A DNA stretch of 64,000 nt from NCBI RefSeq assembly GCF_000002515.2, contig NC_006042.1, positions 1,674,001 to 1,738,000 on the forward strand, given 5' to 3'. Shown here piece by piece: positions 41,743-53,999 of the stretch (position 1 is the first letter of the stretch; each line of letters starts with the position of its first letter). The translations under genes were made by a program, and so were the position numbers. The notes under the pieces are model-generated. The model saw nothing but the letters and a program-made list of their open reading frames with translations, made no database searches and was not told the DNA's origin. This stretch comes from Kluyveromyces lactis (taxonomy: Eukaryota > Ascomycota > Saccharomycetes > Saccharomycetales > Saccharomycetaceae).

Positions 41743-42889
41743 GTCTAAGGGTCTTAATGAAGCTCTCTTCTTGTTAAGATAGCGATTCCGATGCTATATC
41801 AAAACTTGAAAGTAAAACAATGCCGATAAAAAAACAGGAACCGGAAACACGCTTGACAAAAATACAGTTCTTGATCCTTGATTCCAAGCCTGCCTAGAAT
41901 CTTATTATTGAGTTTGATACTGATATTCTCAATGTAACCACACCAGTTGGATCAGGTATAAATCCTATGTTTATGCGTGACTATTTAAAAGAACTTAAGC
42001 TTTTAAAATTTAAAATCTAAAATCCTTAAATCCCGAAAAAGAACTGATCTTATGATGTGATAAATTCAAACACATACACAAACCTAAACGCAAGCAAAGC
42101 CTGCTAAGAAATGTGGTTTATACTTAGAAAGAAATCTGTAATTGGAATTACAATATATCTTTAAACGAACAAAAACCATGCGATGAGATGTTGCTGTTCC
42201 GTGTGCTCTCGAGCGATAGAAAGAAATTTTTCATTACGCTTTAAGGGAAATGGGAAAAAGTACGGTCACGTGAAACAAAGACACAGAGAGGGAACGCCCT
42301 GTTCTAACATCAGACACAGGGTTGGTGGTACCAAGGGCCCCACCAATATCTGTTTAACCATTAAATATGCAAAACTGATATATTTCGATCCAATCCTGAC
42401 ATACTCTAAATCATTTCAAATGTCAAACGATGTGACAAACCGCTGCAAGATTATGGTTCAATCTTATACAGGATTTGCTTCCACCCCGGATGAATGCAAT
42501 TATACGCGTACATAAGTTCTGTACCCCCTTTGCTACCGACCTTAAATTGCTTCGCAGTTTGGCTATCTTGTCTTATTATCCCCTTTCAAGTTGGAGAATT
42601 GCTCAATCCATTAGGTACTGAAATTGTTCAACAATCGTAGTAGCTTTTTTTTTTTGGTCACTCACTATTCTCCATCTGCTGAAACAAATTTGAACCTGAA
42701 CATTGAGTGGAACGAACTTGACGAGAACAGAAGAATGGTAGCAGTCTCCCTTTAATTGCTGCATACTTAACTTACGTTGATATCTTTGACCAAATATATC
42801 TATATATACCGAGATCTACAGCGTCTTATAATATCCTGGCGGGTTATCAACATCATCTATTATACCCATTTTTACCATAGCATTCCATA
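41743..42889. other. Divergent DES-EHD3 promoter region, 1.15 kb
   Basis: This contains CACGTG at 42269-42274, a GC-richer patch with TTGGTGG/CCACCAA arms near 42323-42350, a T run at 42647-42655 and TATATATA before EHD3 (about 42798-42808). A 110-codon open frame at 42183-42515 shows no family resemblance and I do not call it a gene. Confidence 0.5.
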
Positions 42890-44404
42890 ATGTTGAGGCA
42901 TTCCTATTGTAGAGCACAGCAACAGTCATTGAGACACGTTTTGAAGACCAGATTGGCTGTTAATCAATTAAGATTTATGTCTGAAGTTAAGTTTAGAGTC
43001 GATTCCACTGCCAGAGTGGTCACTTTGGATAGACCAAAGAAATTGAACGCATTGGATGTTGAGATGTGCAGTGCCATCTTGCCCACATTGCAAGAATATG
43101 CCAAGAGTACCGTTAACAATGTTGTTATCTTGAACTCTTCAGCTAGTCCTAGGGCCTTCTGTTCAGGTGGCGATGTAGCTCAAGTAGCCAAGTTGGTTAA
43201 GGAAGGAAATTTTGATTACGCTAGAGAATTTTTCACCAAGGAATACTCGTTAAACTTGGCTCTAGCTACGCTGAACAAGCCGGTCATCTCTATCATGGAC
43301 GGTATCACCATGGGTGGTGGTGTCGGTCTATCTACTCATATTCCATTCCGTATTGCTACTGAAAATACTCGTTGGGCCATGCCTGAGATGGATATTGGAT
43401 TCTTCCCAGATGTCGGTGCCACTTTCTCTATTCCAAAGCTTACCACTGTTGGTGGTTCCAACGGACAATTGGCTCAGTACTTGTGCATGACTGGTGACAT
43501 TTTGAATGGTGCCGATGCTTACGTGGCTGGTGTCGCTTCTCATTATGTGCCACATGATCAGATCTCCAACTTACAGGCAAGATTGGCTGAGTTACATTTG
43601 ACTGAAGCCACTTCTCAATCGACTAACCGTGATGATGAAATTTTCGATGTTGTCAACCATGCTATTGAGGAATTCAACGCACCATTACCAAGAGACTACA
43701 AGTTCAAGTACACTGCTGATGAACTAAACGTCATTGAACAGTGTTTCGATATCGGTAACAGTTTGAAGCAAATCTACTCCAAATTGGATGAGGTCATTGC
43801 TGGAAAGACAGTATCACAAACAGCTCAGGAGTTTGCTGCAAAGACCAAGCAAATGCTAGCTAGCAAATCCCCTGTTTCTTTGGAAATCGCAAAAGAACTT
43901 TTCCAAAGAAACTCCTTCACTGACATTCAAACCGCCTTGACCCAAGATTTGATCACTGCTACTAAAATGTCAGAATCTCCGGACCTATGTGAATTTGCTG
44001 AGGCCACTAGTCATAAATTGCTAGAAAAGAACAAGACCCCATACCAATGGAAGATCAAAGATTTGAAATTAGCCCAAATATCAGTTCTAATCTCACAAAA
44101 CTCCTCAAACCCGGTGTCGTTGATCCGCCCATCAAATTTAGTTACTTTCTCTGAATACCCACATCATAGCAAGTACCAATTACCAAACGAAACTCTAGTT
44201 GAGAAATATATCACAGGTGCTGACAACCATGGAAGACAAACTGCAGTTACTAAGAAGGAAGCTGTCAAATTCTTCCAACAATTGAACCCCGCCACGAAGA
44301 GTAAGACCGGCGTAGACTACTTGGTAGGTTTTATTATTGACAGAAAATGTGTTCCAAACCCAGATGGTTTCTTAAGATGGAAAACTTCCTCTGCTAAACT
44401 ATAA
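42890..44404 (+). CDS. EHD3: Mitochondrial 3-hydroxyisobutyryl-CoA hydrolase
   Basis: A 504-residue enoyl-CoA hydratase-fold thioesterase that frees 3-hydroxyisobutyrate from CoA in valine breakdown. The first 30 residues (MLRHSYCRAQQQSLRHVLK...) are a basic, acid-free mitochondrial presequence. The core has LDRPKKLNALDVEM, the oxyanion-hole segments ASPRAFCSGGDVAQV and ITMGGGVGLSTHIPFRIATE, and EMDIGFFPDVGATF. Length matches S. cerevisiae Ehd3 (500), where it is also assigned to the mitochondrial ribosome. A Puf3-type element follows the stop codon. Confidence 0.94.
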   Translation: MLRHSYCRAQQQSLRHVLKTRLAVNQLRFMSEVKFRVDSTARVVTLDRPKKLNALDVEMCSAILPTLQEYAKSTVNNVVILNSSASPRAFCSGGDVAQVAKLVKEGNFDYAREFFTKEYSLNLALATLNKPVISIMDGITMGGGVGLSTHIPFRIATENTRWAMPEMDIGFFPDVGATFSIPKLTTVGGSNGQLAQYLCMTGDILNGADAYVAGVASHYVPHDQISNLQARLAELHLTEATSQSTNRDDEIFDVVNHAIEEFNAPLPRDYKFKYTADELNVIEQCFDIGNSLKQIYSKLDEVIAGKTVSQTAQEFAAKTKQMLASKSPVSLEIAKELFQRNSFTDIQTALTQDLITATKMSESPDLCEFAEATSHKLLEKNKTPYQWKIKDLKLAQISVLISQNSSNPVSLIRPSNLVTFSEYPHHSKYQLPNETLVEKYITGADNHGRQTAVTKKEAVKFFQQLNPATKSKTGVDYLVGFIIDRKCVPNPDGFLRWKTSSAKL

Positions 44405-44441
44405 AAACTATACATTTCGATTATATAGTACATCGAACACT

Positions 44442-44449
44442 TGTAAATA
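44442..44449 (+). promoter_or_regulatory. Puf3-type element in the EHD3 3' UTR
   Basis: CTTGTAAATA fits CNTGTANATA exactly, with the core 38 bases after the EHD3 stop codon. This agrees with the mitochondrial destination of the product. Confidence 0.55.
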
Positions 44450-44660
44450 CACTTACGATTAACCTACACGCAATAAATTTCATTATCCTCTCTTAGAATG
44501 GCATTGTTCTTCGGCAGTACATAAGGGTGCCATAAGTTAAATACAGCTCTAATTGATGCGTTCTACTTTAAAACTCGTTCATCTACCTAATTCTTTGTTA
44601 TATTTTCCATAATTACGGCATGGTTTAAAATTTGAAATTACTGGAGTTTGATCCTTTAAA

Positions 44661-44735
44661 ATGAGTGTGCAAGAAATAGAACATCAATATATAAGAACAA
44701 AGCTCCACAACGCATCATATCTGCCTTCAAATTAA
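44661..44735 (+). promoter_or_regulatory. Upstream open reading frame before UBP14
   Basis: ATG at 44661 opens a 24-codon frame (MSVQEIEHQYIRTKLHN...) ending in TAA at 44733-44735, two bases before the UBP14 ATG at 44738. If it lies in the mRNA leader it would tend to reduce UBP14 translation or make it dependent on leaky scanning. The transcript start is unknown. Confidence 0.45.
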
Positions 44736-44737
44736 AG

Positions 44738-47050
44738 ATGTCTGGTTCTGATATCCTTGATATCAATGTACCCAGGGTCATTGATACAGATGACTGTGTT
44801 TATTGTTTTGAAACGATGAAGAATAAAGATGAGGGTCGTGAACATTCATTATTCATCTGTCTACGCTGCTTTCAGTCTTTCTCCGAAGAGCATTGGGAAC
44901 TACATCAAGAGGTTGTTTTGAGTGAGACTGGTTCTACCCATGATCTGTATCTCAGAGTATTCAAGGTTCTAAAACCAAAACAAGAGCGAGAAGAAGCTGG
45001 CACGCCACCATTGGAAAAGAAATTAAAGCTTGAGGTTAAGGATGTGAATGAGGATGATCTATATGATACCCACTGGCTGCTTGGATCTGTGGAACATGGA
45101 GAATTGTTATCTTCAGACACTCCATCTATTCCTAAGGAATGGAGTGACAAAATTAGTGAAATCTTGCAAACAAAATCCTCATCATATCAAGATATGTCAA
45201 ATACCTGGACACTTGAATTAAAGTCATGTCCACACATACAGACTTTCGACTTATCGAACTTGGAGAAGCGAGAAGGTGGCATTTCTCAAAGCTGTAACGA
45301 CTGTGGTCTTACTTCTAACCTTTGGTTATGTCTCCATTGTGGAAACGTCGCCTGTGGAAGAGAGCAGGTTGGGATAGAGGGGTACTCTCATGCTTTGAAA
45401 CATTATGAAAGCACAGATGGCCACGCTTTAGCGATAAAATTGGGCTCTTTGACAGCTGATGCAGCTGATATATACTGTTATTCTTGTGATGAAGATGTGA
45501 AATTCACCCATAATCTGCAGTTGCAGGATATCTTGAAGTTTTGGGAAGTCGAAGTACCAGCCAAGTCCAAAGAAAAGACATTGGTGGAATTGCAAGTGGA
45601 ACAAAGTCTGAAATGGGATTTTCAAATGGTAGATTCACAAGGTAAAAGTTTAAAACATCTACAAAATGGTCCTGAATACGGTTTGGGCTTATTAAATTTG
45701 GGCAATTCTTGCTACCTAAATTCTGTATTGCAAGTTTTACTTAACGGTGGGATCAGAAATTGGAACCTAGATGGATTAGGATCCTTTCCTACAGATGTCG
45801 TCTATCCAAGAACGAATTTACACTGTCAACTAATCAAAATCAGAAATGCTATGACCTTACAGCAATCCAGATATCCTGAGGGTATTAAACCCACCACTTT
45901 CAAAAAGGTTATTGGGGGCTCGCATGAAGAATTTTCCTCTGGAAGACAGCAAGATTCCTTGGAATTTTTTTCCTATCTCTCTGATAAATTGGATAGAGAG
46001 ATATTTAAAAATACTACTACCAATCCAAACGATTTGTTTAGATTCAACATTCAAGACAAGATTAAATGTGACAATTGTAACAAAGTTAAGTTCATGGATC
46101 AAGTTTCAGAAGTCATTCAGCTTCCATTAAGAAAACTAGACGGGGAGCAAAATCTAATTGACAGGTTAAATGATTACTTCAGTGGGGAAAAAATTGAATA
46201 CCGTTGTCTCACCAATAAGAAAATTAACACTGCATCAAAAGTACCAGGGTTCTCTAGTTTCCCACGTACACTTATCATAAACCCGATTAGAATTGAGTTA
46301 ATCAACTGGCAGCCAAGCAAGACATCAGAGCAAGTTGTGGTACCTGGTGTACGCGATGATGCTTTACTAGATATGTCCCCATTCAAAGCTACAGGAATTT
46401 GCGAAGGGGAAGAAGTCGAAGAAGAAGAGGAATCAGATTCCTTCCAATTCAACGAATTGTTCCTAGGACAATTAGAACAGATGGGATTCTCTCGCAATGC
46501 TACCAAAAGAGCATTATTTGAAACGGGAAACTCTGACCCTAATGCAGCCACGGAATGGTTGTTCCAGCATATGGAGGACCCTAACTTAAACGAGGCCTTT
46601 GATCCTCATGCTTCATCCTCAGCGAAAAATCGTGTCGATTCAGAAGCACTAAACAGTATGACTGCTATGGGGCTTGATTCGAAACTATGCCGCAAAGCTT
46701 TGATATTGAAGAATGGTGACGTCAATGCCAGTGTAGAATGGGTTTTCTCCCATATGGATGACGACGGGGAGTTACCTGAAGCTGAGGAATGGAAGGATCA
46801 ATCCAGAAAAAGTTTTGGAATCCCAGCATCGTCAATTGCCTCTGCTAAGTATAAACTGACTGCTGTCATATGCCATAAAGGTAATTCAGTTCACAGTGGC
46901 CATTACGTTGCATTTATTAAGAAAGTGGTCGAAGGAAAAGAACAATGGGTTCTCTACAACGATGAAAAAATTCTCTTGGCCAACGATGAACCAAATTTCG
47001 AGGACATAGAAAAGAATGGCTACATGTTTTTCTTCAACCTTGAAGAATAA
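44738..47050 (+). CDS. UBP14: Ubiquitin-specific protease Ubp14
   Basis: A 770-residue deubiquitinase (USP5 family) that disassembles free, unanchored polyubiquitin chains. An N-terminal cryptic zinc finger (about 20-60) is followed by a ZnF-UBP domain near 165-260 (CNDCGLTSNLWLCLHCGNVACGRE as a region, with HALKHYESTDGHALAIKLGS). The catalytic Cys box is LGLLNLGNSCYLNSVLQ (about 318-334) and the His box is CHKGNSVHSGHYVAFI (about 713). Two UBA domains lie between (LEQMGFSRNATKRALFETGN and MTAMGLDSKLCRKALI). Length close to S. cerevisiae Ubp14 (781). Confidence 0.96.
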   Translation: MSGSDILDINVPRVIDTDDCVYCFETMKNKDEGREHSLFICLRCFQSFSEEHWELHQEVVLSETGSTHDLYLRVFKVLKPKQEREEAGTPPLEKKLKLEVKDVNEDDLYDTHWLLGSVEHGELLSSDTPSIPKEWSDKISEILQTKSSSYQDMSNTWTLELKSCPHIQTFDLSNLEKREGGISQSCNDCGLTSNLWLCLHCGNVACGREQVGIEGYSHALKHYESTDGHALAIKLGSLTADAADIYCYSCDEDVKFTHNLQLQDILKFWEVEVPAKSKEKTLVELQVEQSLKWDFQMVDSQGKSLKHLQNGPEYGLGLLNLGNSCYLNSVLQVLLNGGIRNWNLDGLGSFPTDVVYPRTNLHCQLIKIRNAMTLQQSRYPEGIKPTTFKKVIGGSHEEFSSGRQQDSLEFFSYLSDKLDREIFKNTTTNPNDLFRFNIQDKIKCDNCNKVKFMDQVSEVIQLPLRKLDGEQNLIDRLNDYFSGEKIEYRCLTNKKINTASKVPGFSSFPRTLIINPIRIELINWQPSKTSEQVVVPGVRDDALLDMSPFKATGICEGEEVEEEEESDSFQFNELFLGQLEQMGFSRNATKRALFETGNSDPNAATEWLFQHMEDPNLNEAFDPHASSSAKNRVDSEALNSMTAMGLDSKLCRKALILKNGDVNASVEWVFSHMDDDGELPEAEEWKDQSRKSFGIPASSIASAKYKLTAVICHKGNSVHSGHYVAFIKKVVEGKEQWVLYNDEKILLANDEPNFEDIEKNGYMFFFNLEE

Positions 47051-47442
47051 GAGGCATCTCCTCTCTAAATAAAAGAGACATGCATCACAACATGAAACTC
47101 TAAAAAAATAGGACTTGCCCACCTTCCTATCTGCATTGGGTATTCAACGATATGGTTGTGTGTCCATATATACATATATATCCTCGTACATGACTCAATT
47201 CAATACAGTATGGTGGGCTTATTCCTATTTATAGCGGTTCCTGTCTGGAGGCAGTTGTGTCCAGCCATTGCAAGTCACGTGAATATGCTTCATGATTCCC
47301 TGAAAATGAAACATGTCAGATCTGCCCTTAAAAATAAAGCAAACTAGATCAATTATTTACCAGTGACAGAACACTTGTTACCAAGTAAGTAGTCACACAA
47401 TCTTCCAAAAACGATCAACAAACCATAAGTTATTTTAAAACC
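47051..47442. other. UBP14-MUM2 intergenic space
   Basis: This contains a CACGTG at 47276-47281, about 165 bases before the MUM2 start. No gene is seen. Confidence 0.45.
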
Positions 47443-48546
47443 ATGAATTCAAACGGATATATGTCTTACGTAAGTTTTTGCATACATTGGAGGATTGCCT
47501 ACATGACACATTTTTAATCAATACTGTTTCTGTCTGTCCCTGTTTTCTATGAAACATGGAACAACCAAATTGAGACTATAAATGTTTCTAACTCATAATT
47601 AACCTTTTACTAACAGGTCAATGTTATCGTGTAGCAACCTGAATATAACCAACAGAGTTTGGATAACTCTTTCGCCAATCTGAATTTTGGTAGTTCTGAC
47701 GAGTCCAAATTGTATGGCACAACCGCCAATGTCATGAACTCCAGCATGGCACATGGAGGTAGCTTCAGCTTACATGGGAACATTGATGGTATGGGCTCCC
47801 ACTATAACCAAGGACTTCAGGGCCATTTGAGCGGATCTTCTACTCATAGGAGCAGCATGTCATCATATTGGGAACAGCCGCTCATAGAACAACATAATTC
47901 GCCCGAGATAGAGTCCTCGAGAGGCATTTCGTCAAACACGCATCCTGGAAGCTCTTCAAATAACACGGTAATAATGGACAGATCATCATATGCTAAAAGC
48001 TCAGGATTCAATACCACTTTCGACTCTGAAACAGAGCCATCATCAGACAACTTCAAACTTGAACTACAGTTGAAAGAGACACAGATAGAATCGTTAGAAA
48101 TAGAGATAAAAAAATTGAAGGAGGTATTCAATCAGGGTTTGACTTTCAAGCAGCAAGAAGAGCAGAAAATGAAGAAATCAAAGGCTCTTACTTTCGATTC
48201 TGAAATCCAGATACCGGCATCCCTGGAAATAATATTTTGTAAGTTATCAGATTCATTAAAGAGAAAGGACCAAGAATTACAAGAAACAAAAAGACGACTA
48301 GAAGGAATAGTTACAGCGGTTGCGCTTAACCCTTCAAATTCTACTACAAAGTTTGGTAGATATGACGAAGAAGCTTTAGCACATAAAATGGTAACTCGAT
48401 TGGAAACTTTAATGAAGGAAAACGAAGAAATGGCAAAAATGCTTAGTTATGGTCGAGTGAAGGAGACAAGTATCGAGCTCGAACTTTTACGTAAAGAAAA
48501 CCAAGAACTCAAAGAAAGACTAAGGATTCTACAGCAAGAAAAGTAA
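47443..48546 (+). CDS. MUM2: Mum2/WTAP-like m6A methyltransferase complex subunit, with intron
   Basis: Two exons: 47443-47469 and 47635-48546, together 312 residues. The intron (47470-47634, 165 bases) has donor GTAAGT, branch point TACTAAC at 47609-47615 and acceptor TAG. The nine codons of exon 1 (MNSNGYMSY) join in frame to QPEYNQQSLDN. Without the intron the frame has no ATG before residue 37. The N-terminal half is Ser/Asn/Gly-rich; from about residue 145 the chain is a charged coiled coil (LQLKETQIESLEIEIKKLKE and the end LLRKENQELKERLRILQQE). In S. cerevisiae Mum2 joins Ime4 and Slz1 in meiotic mRNA m6A methylation. Placement between UBP14 and ARO3 fits YBR057C. Confidence 0.85.
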
Positions 48547-49007
48547 CACCAAAGTATAAGATCTTGATCCTTCTTTTTCTGATATTTTTGCTTTTTTCTG
48601 CCAATGACATTCTAGTTGGACGTTTTATTTGACGATCTAAAAACTTTCGAGAGTAATTCAAGATACATGTATGCTATATAACATCTACCTAGATTAGGTA
48701 TACTTTGCTGACACACAAAAATGTAAATGAACCATTGATATTTATTTCATCCGACGTTAGAAACTTACGATTAGAGAAACTTGAACATACAAAGTGTAGA
48801 CCTTTATGTGAAGTAATTTTAGTTGATTAAATAAACTGTATGCGGACTTGTCCTTGTAATATGTACATGAGGAGGCTCGGAAAATAAATATTGGTTGGCC
48901 GTTTATTCTTCCAGTTACCTGAGTTTGGCTATCTTTTCAAGAAGTGATTGTGTGTTTAAGAAGATTATGAGGTATTACAAAAACGATGCGGGAAAAGTGA
49001 TTGTTAT
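48547..49007. other. Convergent 3' region of MUM2 and ARO3
   Basis: About 460 bases, AT-rich. No gene or clear motif. Confidence 0.4.
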
Positions 49008-51141
<2,134 letters not shown>

Positions 51142-51348
51142 CTAAGGCCCGCTTAATATAGAACAGCATAACTCGAACAAGCAACAACACATTAATGCTT
51201 TACAACACGTCCCGCAACACCCACTGTCCTGTCTTGGAGGAGCTTGCTGAACGTATACCGGCTGCTGAGGCTGTTGGTAGTACATTGGCTGTTGTTGTTG
51301 CTGATACACTGGTTGTTGATAGTACATTGGCTGTCGATGACGGCCCAT
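51142..51348 (-). CDS. CYSTM-family cysteine-rich tail protein
   Basis: A 68-residue protein. The first 45 residues are a Tyr/Gln/Pro repeat (units like QQPMYYQQP and QQPVYVQQ). The end is the CYSTM module, CCGTCCKALMCCCLFELCC, a cysteine-rich membrane-inserting segment. It fits the S. cerevisiae pair YBR056W-A/YDR034W-B, small plasma-membrane proteins linked to metal stress tolerance, and the position between ARO3 and the GH5 gene agrees. Start ATG at 51346-51348. An (AT)n run lies about 125-150 bases upstream. Confidence 0.88.
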   Translation of the reverse strand: MGRHRQPMYYQQPVYQQQQQPMYYQQPQQPVYVQQAPPRQDSGCCGTCCKALMCCCLFELCCSILSGP

Positions 51349-51470
51349 TGTTGGAATTGTATTGTTTTATGTGATTTCCTAGATCTGCTTGCCTCTTTGG
51401 TTTGCTATTGAATGGATTAGGACTCCAACCGAACCTCTTCTCGACACTAAGTCGTCTCGTCAATACTACT

Positions 51471-51496
51471 TATATATATATATATATATATATATA
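51471..51496. repeat. (TA)13 run upstream of the CYSTM gene
   Basis: Thirteen TA units, 123 bases upstream of the CYSTM start codon, in a position fitting a TATA element. Confidence 0.8.
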
Positions 51497-51781
51497 ACAT
51501 GTAGGTTACGGCTGTAATAATGTTTCAAGTTCTAATCATAGGTATTTTCGATAGCTTTTTTCGAATGTTTCTTTTCTCCTCATTCGAAAGTTCTTTCTAA
51601 GCCTTGCGCGTCTGTGCACAAATCCTGCAGAAAGACTGAACAAGTGCACATCGGCAACTTAGCAGTAAAGGCTGAAAGATGAGTTCAGAAGCGGGATTCA
51701 TGGTTTATTAAAGTTAGGCTTAGTTGTACAAACAGTGTAAGTATGAAATATGACAGGAAAAAGGAAAAAAAACCACTTGTT

Positions 51782-51808
51782 GGGTCATATTAGGGTCATA
51801 TTAGGGTT
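51782..51808 (+). repeat. 11-base tandem repeat GGGTCATATTA
   Basis: Two full copies and a partial third (GGGTT) in a row. Its function is unknown and it is not the Kluyveromyces telomere unit. Confidence 0.7.
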
Positions 51809-52045
51809 AAGATACATTCGGACCCTCTGGTAATAAAATGCTGTTAAAAATAACTTACTGCGCTATCAGCTGACAATCAGCTATTTTTTTTGAAGTAAAG
51901 TATTTTACGGTAAGTTTGAGGGAAGTTATACCCCAGAAGATAAATCAATGTCATTGACATTTGCCATATCTAGTTATATTCTGTCCAAAGTTATACATCA
52001 GATGAATCGAAAGATCCAAAAAAAAAACATCCATGTGTAGTACGC

Positions 52046-53515
52046 CTAATAATGATTGAAGTTGGCTATAGCTTGATCAAACCCTTGTTCCCATTCCCAC
52101 ATATATTCTCCATCACCCTTACTTTTTATATACTGTACTCTTCTGAAATATTTCCAAGCACAGGTTCTTCCTAAGAGTGAATTGTTAAATGTCGTGAACG
52201 ATTCGATGTCCTTGATTGTATTGCGAAGAGCGTCCTCAAATCTCCAGTGTTCCATCTTGTCACCACCTTTGTCAGCCCAGTAGTTTTTGTGGTCTTCAAC
52301 AAGTTTATTGATTGCACCATTGTCGGGTTTCTTCCACGTCGTGGGTCTGTTTGGAATAGCGCCTTTATTGACCATAGGAATATATCCCCATTCTCCTCCA
52401 TCTCCAGATTCAAATTGAAGAGTCCAGAAGAACCATCCCCAGGATGCCTGCCTCTGGAATATACTTGTCTGTGCTTGTCCATATTTCTTCACAAGATCAT
52501 CTCTGTTTCCGGAAGTCTTGTCCCAGCTTTGACCATCAATGACACAGGAAAACTCAGCTACTGTGAAATCTGCCTTAGACCTGTCAAATTGCACTGAGGA
52601 TGATAAATCTTGAATCAATTTTTCAACGTTCTTGGCCTTGTCCGAATCGCTGAAGCATCGATACACATGTGAGTCGATTATAACGTCGGTGAATAGTTTT
52701 TTTTCCTGAACCCAGTCAGACCACTGTTGAGGCCACCAGCCATCTGAAATAACCACCGGTAAGGTACTGTTGATAGAACGCACTTTTTCGACAGCCTTTT
52801 CATAATAAGATTTTTGTTTCTTACCGCTTTCATCAAATTGAGCTTCATTGACAATTTGCAATCCGATTAAATTTACATTTGATTGTAGATCTTGCACCAC
52901 AAAAGGTATAACATTATCAACGATTGATTTGACGAAACTCGATTCATCAAAGAAAGTAGCAGAACCACAGCTTTGTTCGCCACTATGGGCATCTCCATTA
53001 GCTCCGCCTGGTAATCCATGTAAATCCAATAGAACTCCAATTTTATTCTCATTTGCCAAAGAAATCACCTTTTTCACTCTGTCCCATGGTTTCGACTTGG
53101 AATAAACGTCCTTCAAGCTATAGAACTTCTCGCCATTTTTCAATAATTCACCATTTTTGACATGCCAATATCCAACAGGCAACCTAATCGCAGTACACCC
53201 AACTGATCTTAACCAATTCCAATCTACACGATTCAAATATGAATCATAATGATCAGATAATTTTTTGGCAGTGTCATTTGAGTTGCTTGCTTTGACCTGG
53301 TTTGTGATAGCATCAAATTCATTACCACCACCAGCAGAAAATAGACTATGGAAGATATATTGCTCTAGTACGAACATTGATCCGAAATTAACACCATAAT
53401 TAGTTCTGTTCTGATAGAAAATTCGTTCGTCTTTCAATTCACCTGGTTGAGGTAAGTCCAAGAACGTTACTTCTCTTGATTTATTCAAAACCTTCTGTTT
53501 TAGCTTATCGAACAT
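52046..53515 (-). CDS. GH5-family glucan glucosidase-like protein, YBR056W-like
   Basis: A 489-residue protein of glycoside hydrolase family 5, related to exo-beta-1,3-glucanases. Recognisable pieces are YGVNFGSMFVLEQYIF, the substrate arginine region CTAIRLPVGYWHV, LLDLHGLPGGANG, the acid/base glutamate in LIGLQIVNEAQ, IIDSHVYRCF and the nucleophile glutamate in FTVAEFSCVIDG. There is no signal peptide (MFDKLKQKVLNKSREV), so unlike Exg1 it is probably intracellular. It matches S. cerevisiae YBR056W (501 residues), whose substrate is not established. Confidence 0.9.
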   Translation of the reverse strand: MFDKLKQKVLNKSREVTFLDLPQPGELKDERIFYQNRTNYGVNFGSMFVLEQYIFHSLFSAGGGNEFDAITNQVKASNSNDTAKKLSDHYDSYLNRVDWNWLRSVGCTAIRLPVGYWHVKNGELLKNGEKFYSLKDVYSKSKPWDRVKKVISLANENKIGVLLDLHGLPGGANGDAHSGEQSCGSATFFDESSFVKSIVDNVIPFVVQDLQSNVNLIGLQIVNEAQFDESGKKQKSYYEKAVEKVRSINSTLPVVISDGWWPQQWSDWVQEKKLFTDVIIDSHVYRCFSDSDKAKNVEKLIQDLSSSVQFDRSKADFTVAEFSCVIDGQSWDKTSGNRDDLVKKYGQAQTSIFQRQASWGWFFWTLQFESGDGGEWGYIPMVNKGAIPNRPTTWKKPDNGAINKLVEDHKNYWADKGGDKMEHWRFEDALRNTIKDIESFTTFNNSLLGRTCAWKYFRRVQYIKSKGDGEYMWEWEQGFDQAIANFNHY

Positions 53516-53999
53516 GATTGGCTCTTTAATATTTGAATACTAAATTATGCTTCAAGACAAGCATCCGATATGTGATCCCTTCACAAAAACAAATATCTCT
53601 TGAACCGAAGTATCCGTTACATTCAATGGTCTTTATAGGTTTAACTTAACTTAACTTCAACTTCCTCTACTTTTCCAACACGCCTCATCCAAAGGTGTAT
53701 AAAATTCATCAGTAGCAAAGGTTTGGCTCTTTTAAAAGAAATATGTCATAAAATGCAAGGTACTATCCAAATAAAAGCCCTTTTTTTAAAGAAATGAAAT
53801 ATCTGTAGGTGTTTCTATGTAAAAAGGATTCGTAAAAAAGGTCTGTCAGTTTGGAAAATACAATACTCAGCGAAGCATTTTTGGAATACGTGCATACCCC
53901 CACAGGAGATTAGGTAGTGGGACAGAGCTATTTAAATTAATCGACAAATATCTAATAGGAGGGAATTTATTTTGAATTGCAGCCCTTTAATTTAACACG
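53516..53999. other. Divergent promoter of the GH5 gene and DET1
   Basis: About 480 bases. Has a short TTAAC tandem run near 53640-53660 and T/A tracts near 53778-53790. No gene is seen. Confidence 0.4.

Larger units (their letters stand above)
44405..44737. other. EHD3-UBP14 intergenic space
   Basis: This holds a Puf3-type site near the EHD3 3' end and a 24-codon upstream frame directly before UBP14. Confidence 0.5.
51349..52045. other. CYSTM promoter and GH5 gene 3' region
   Basis: This contains (TA)13 at 51471-51496, acting as a possible TATA element, and an 11-base tandem repeat GGGTCATATTA at 51782-51803 with a partial third copy. No gene is seen. Confidence 0.5.

Noticed and set aside
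42183-42515. 110-codon open frame between DES and EHD3
   Set aside because: No family resemblance, Cys/Arg-rich odd composition, lies in a divergent promoter with a CACGTG inside it; length within chance.
51782-51808. Interstitial telomere repeat
   Set aside because: The 11-base unit GGGTCATATTA does not match the 25-base Kluyveromyces telomere repeat as I remember it.
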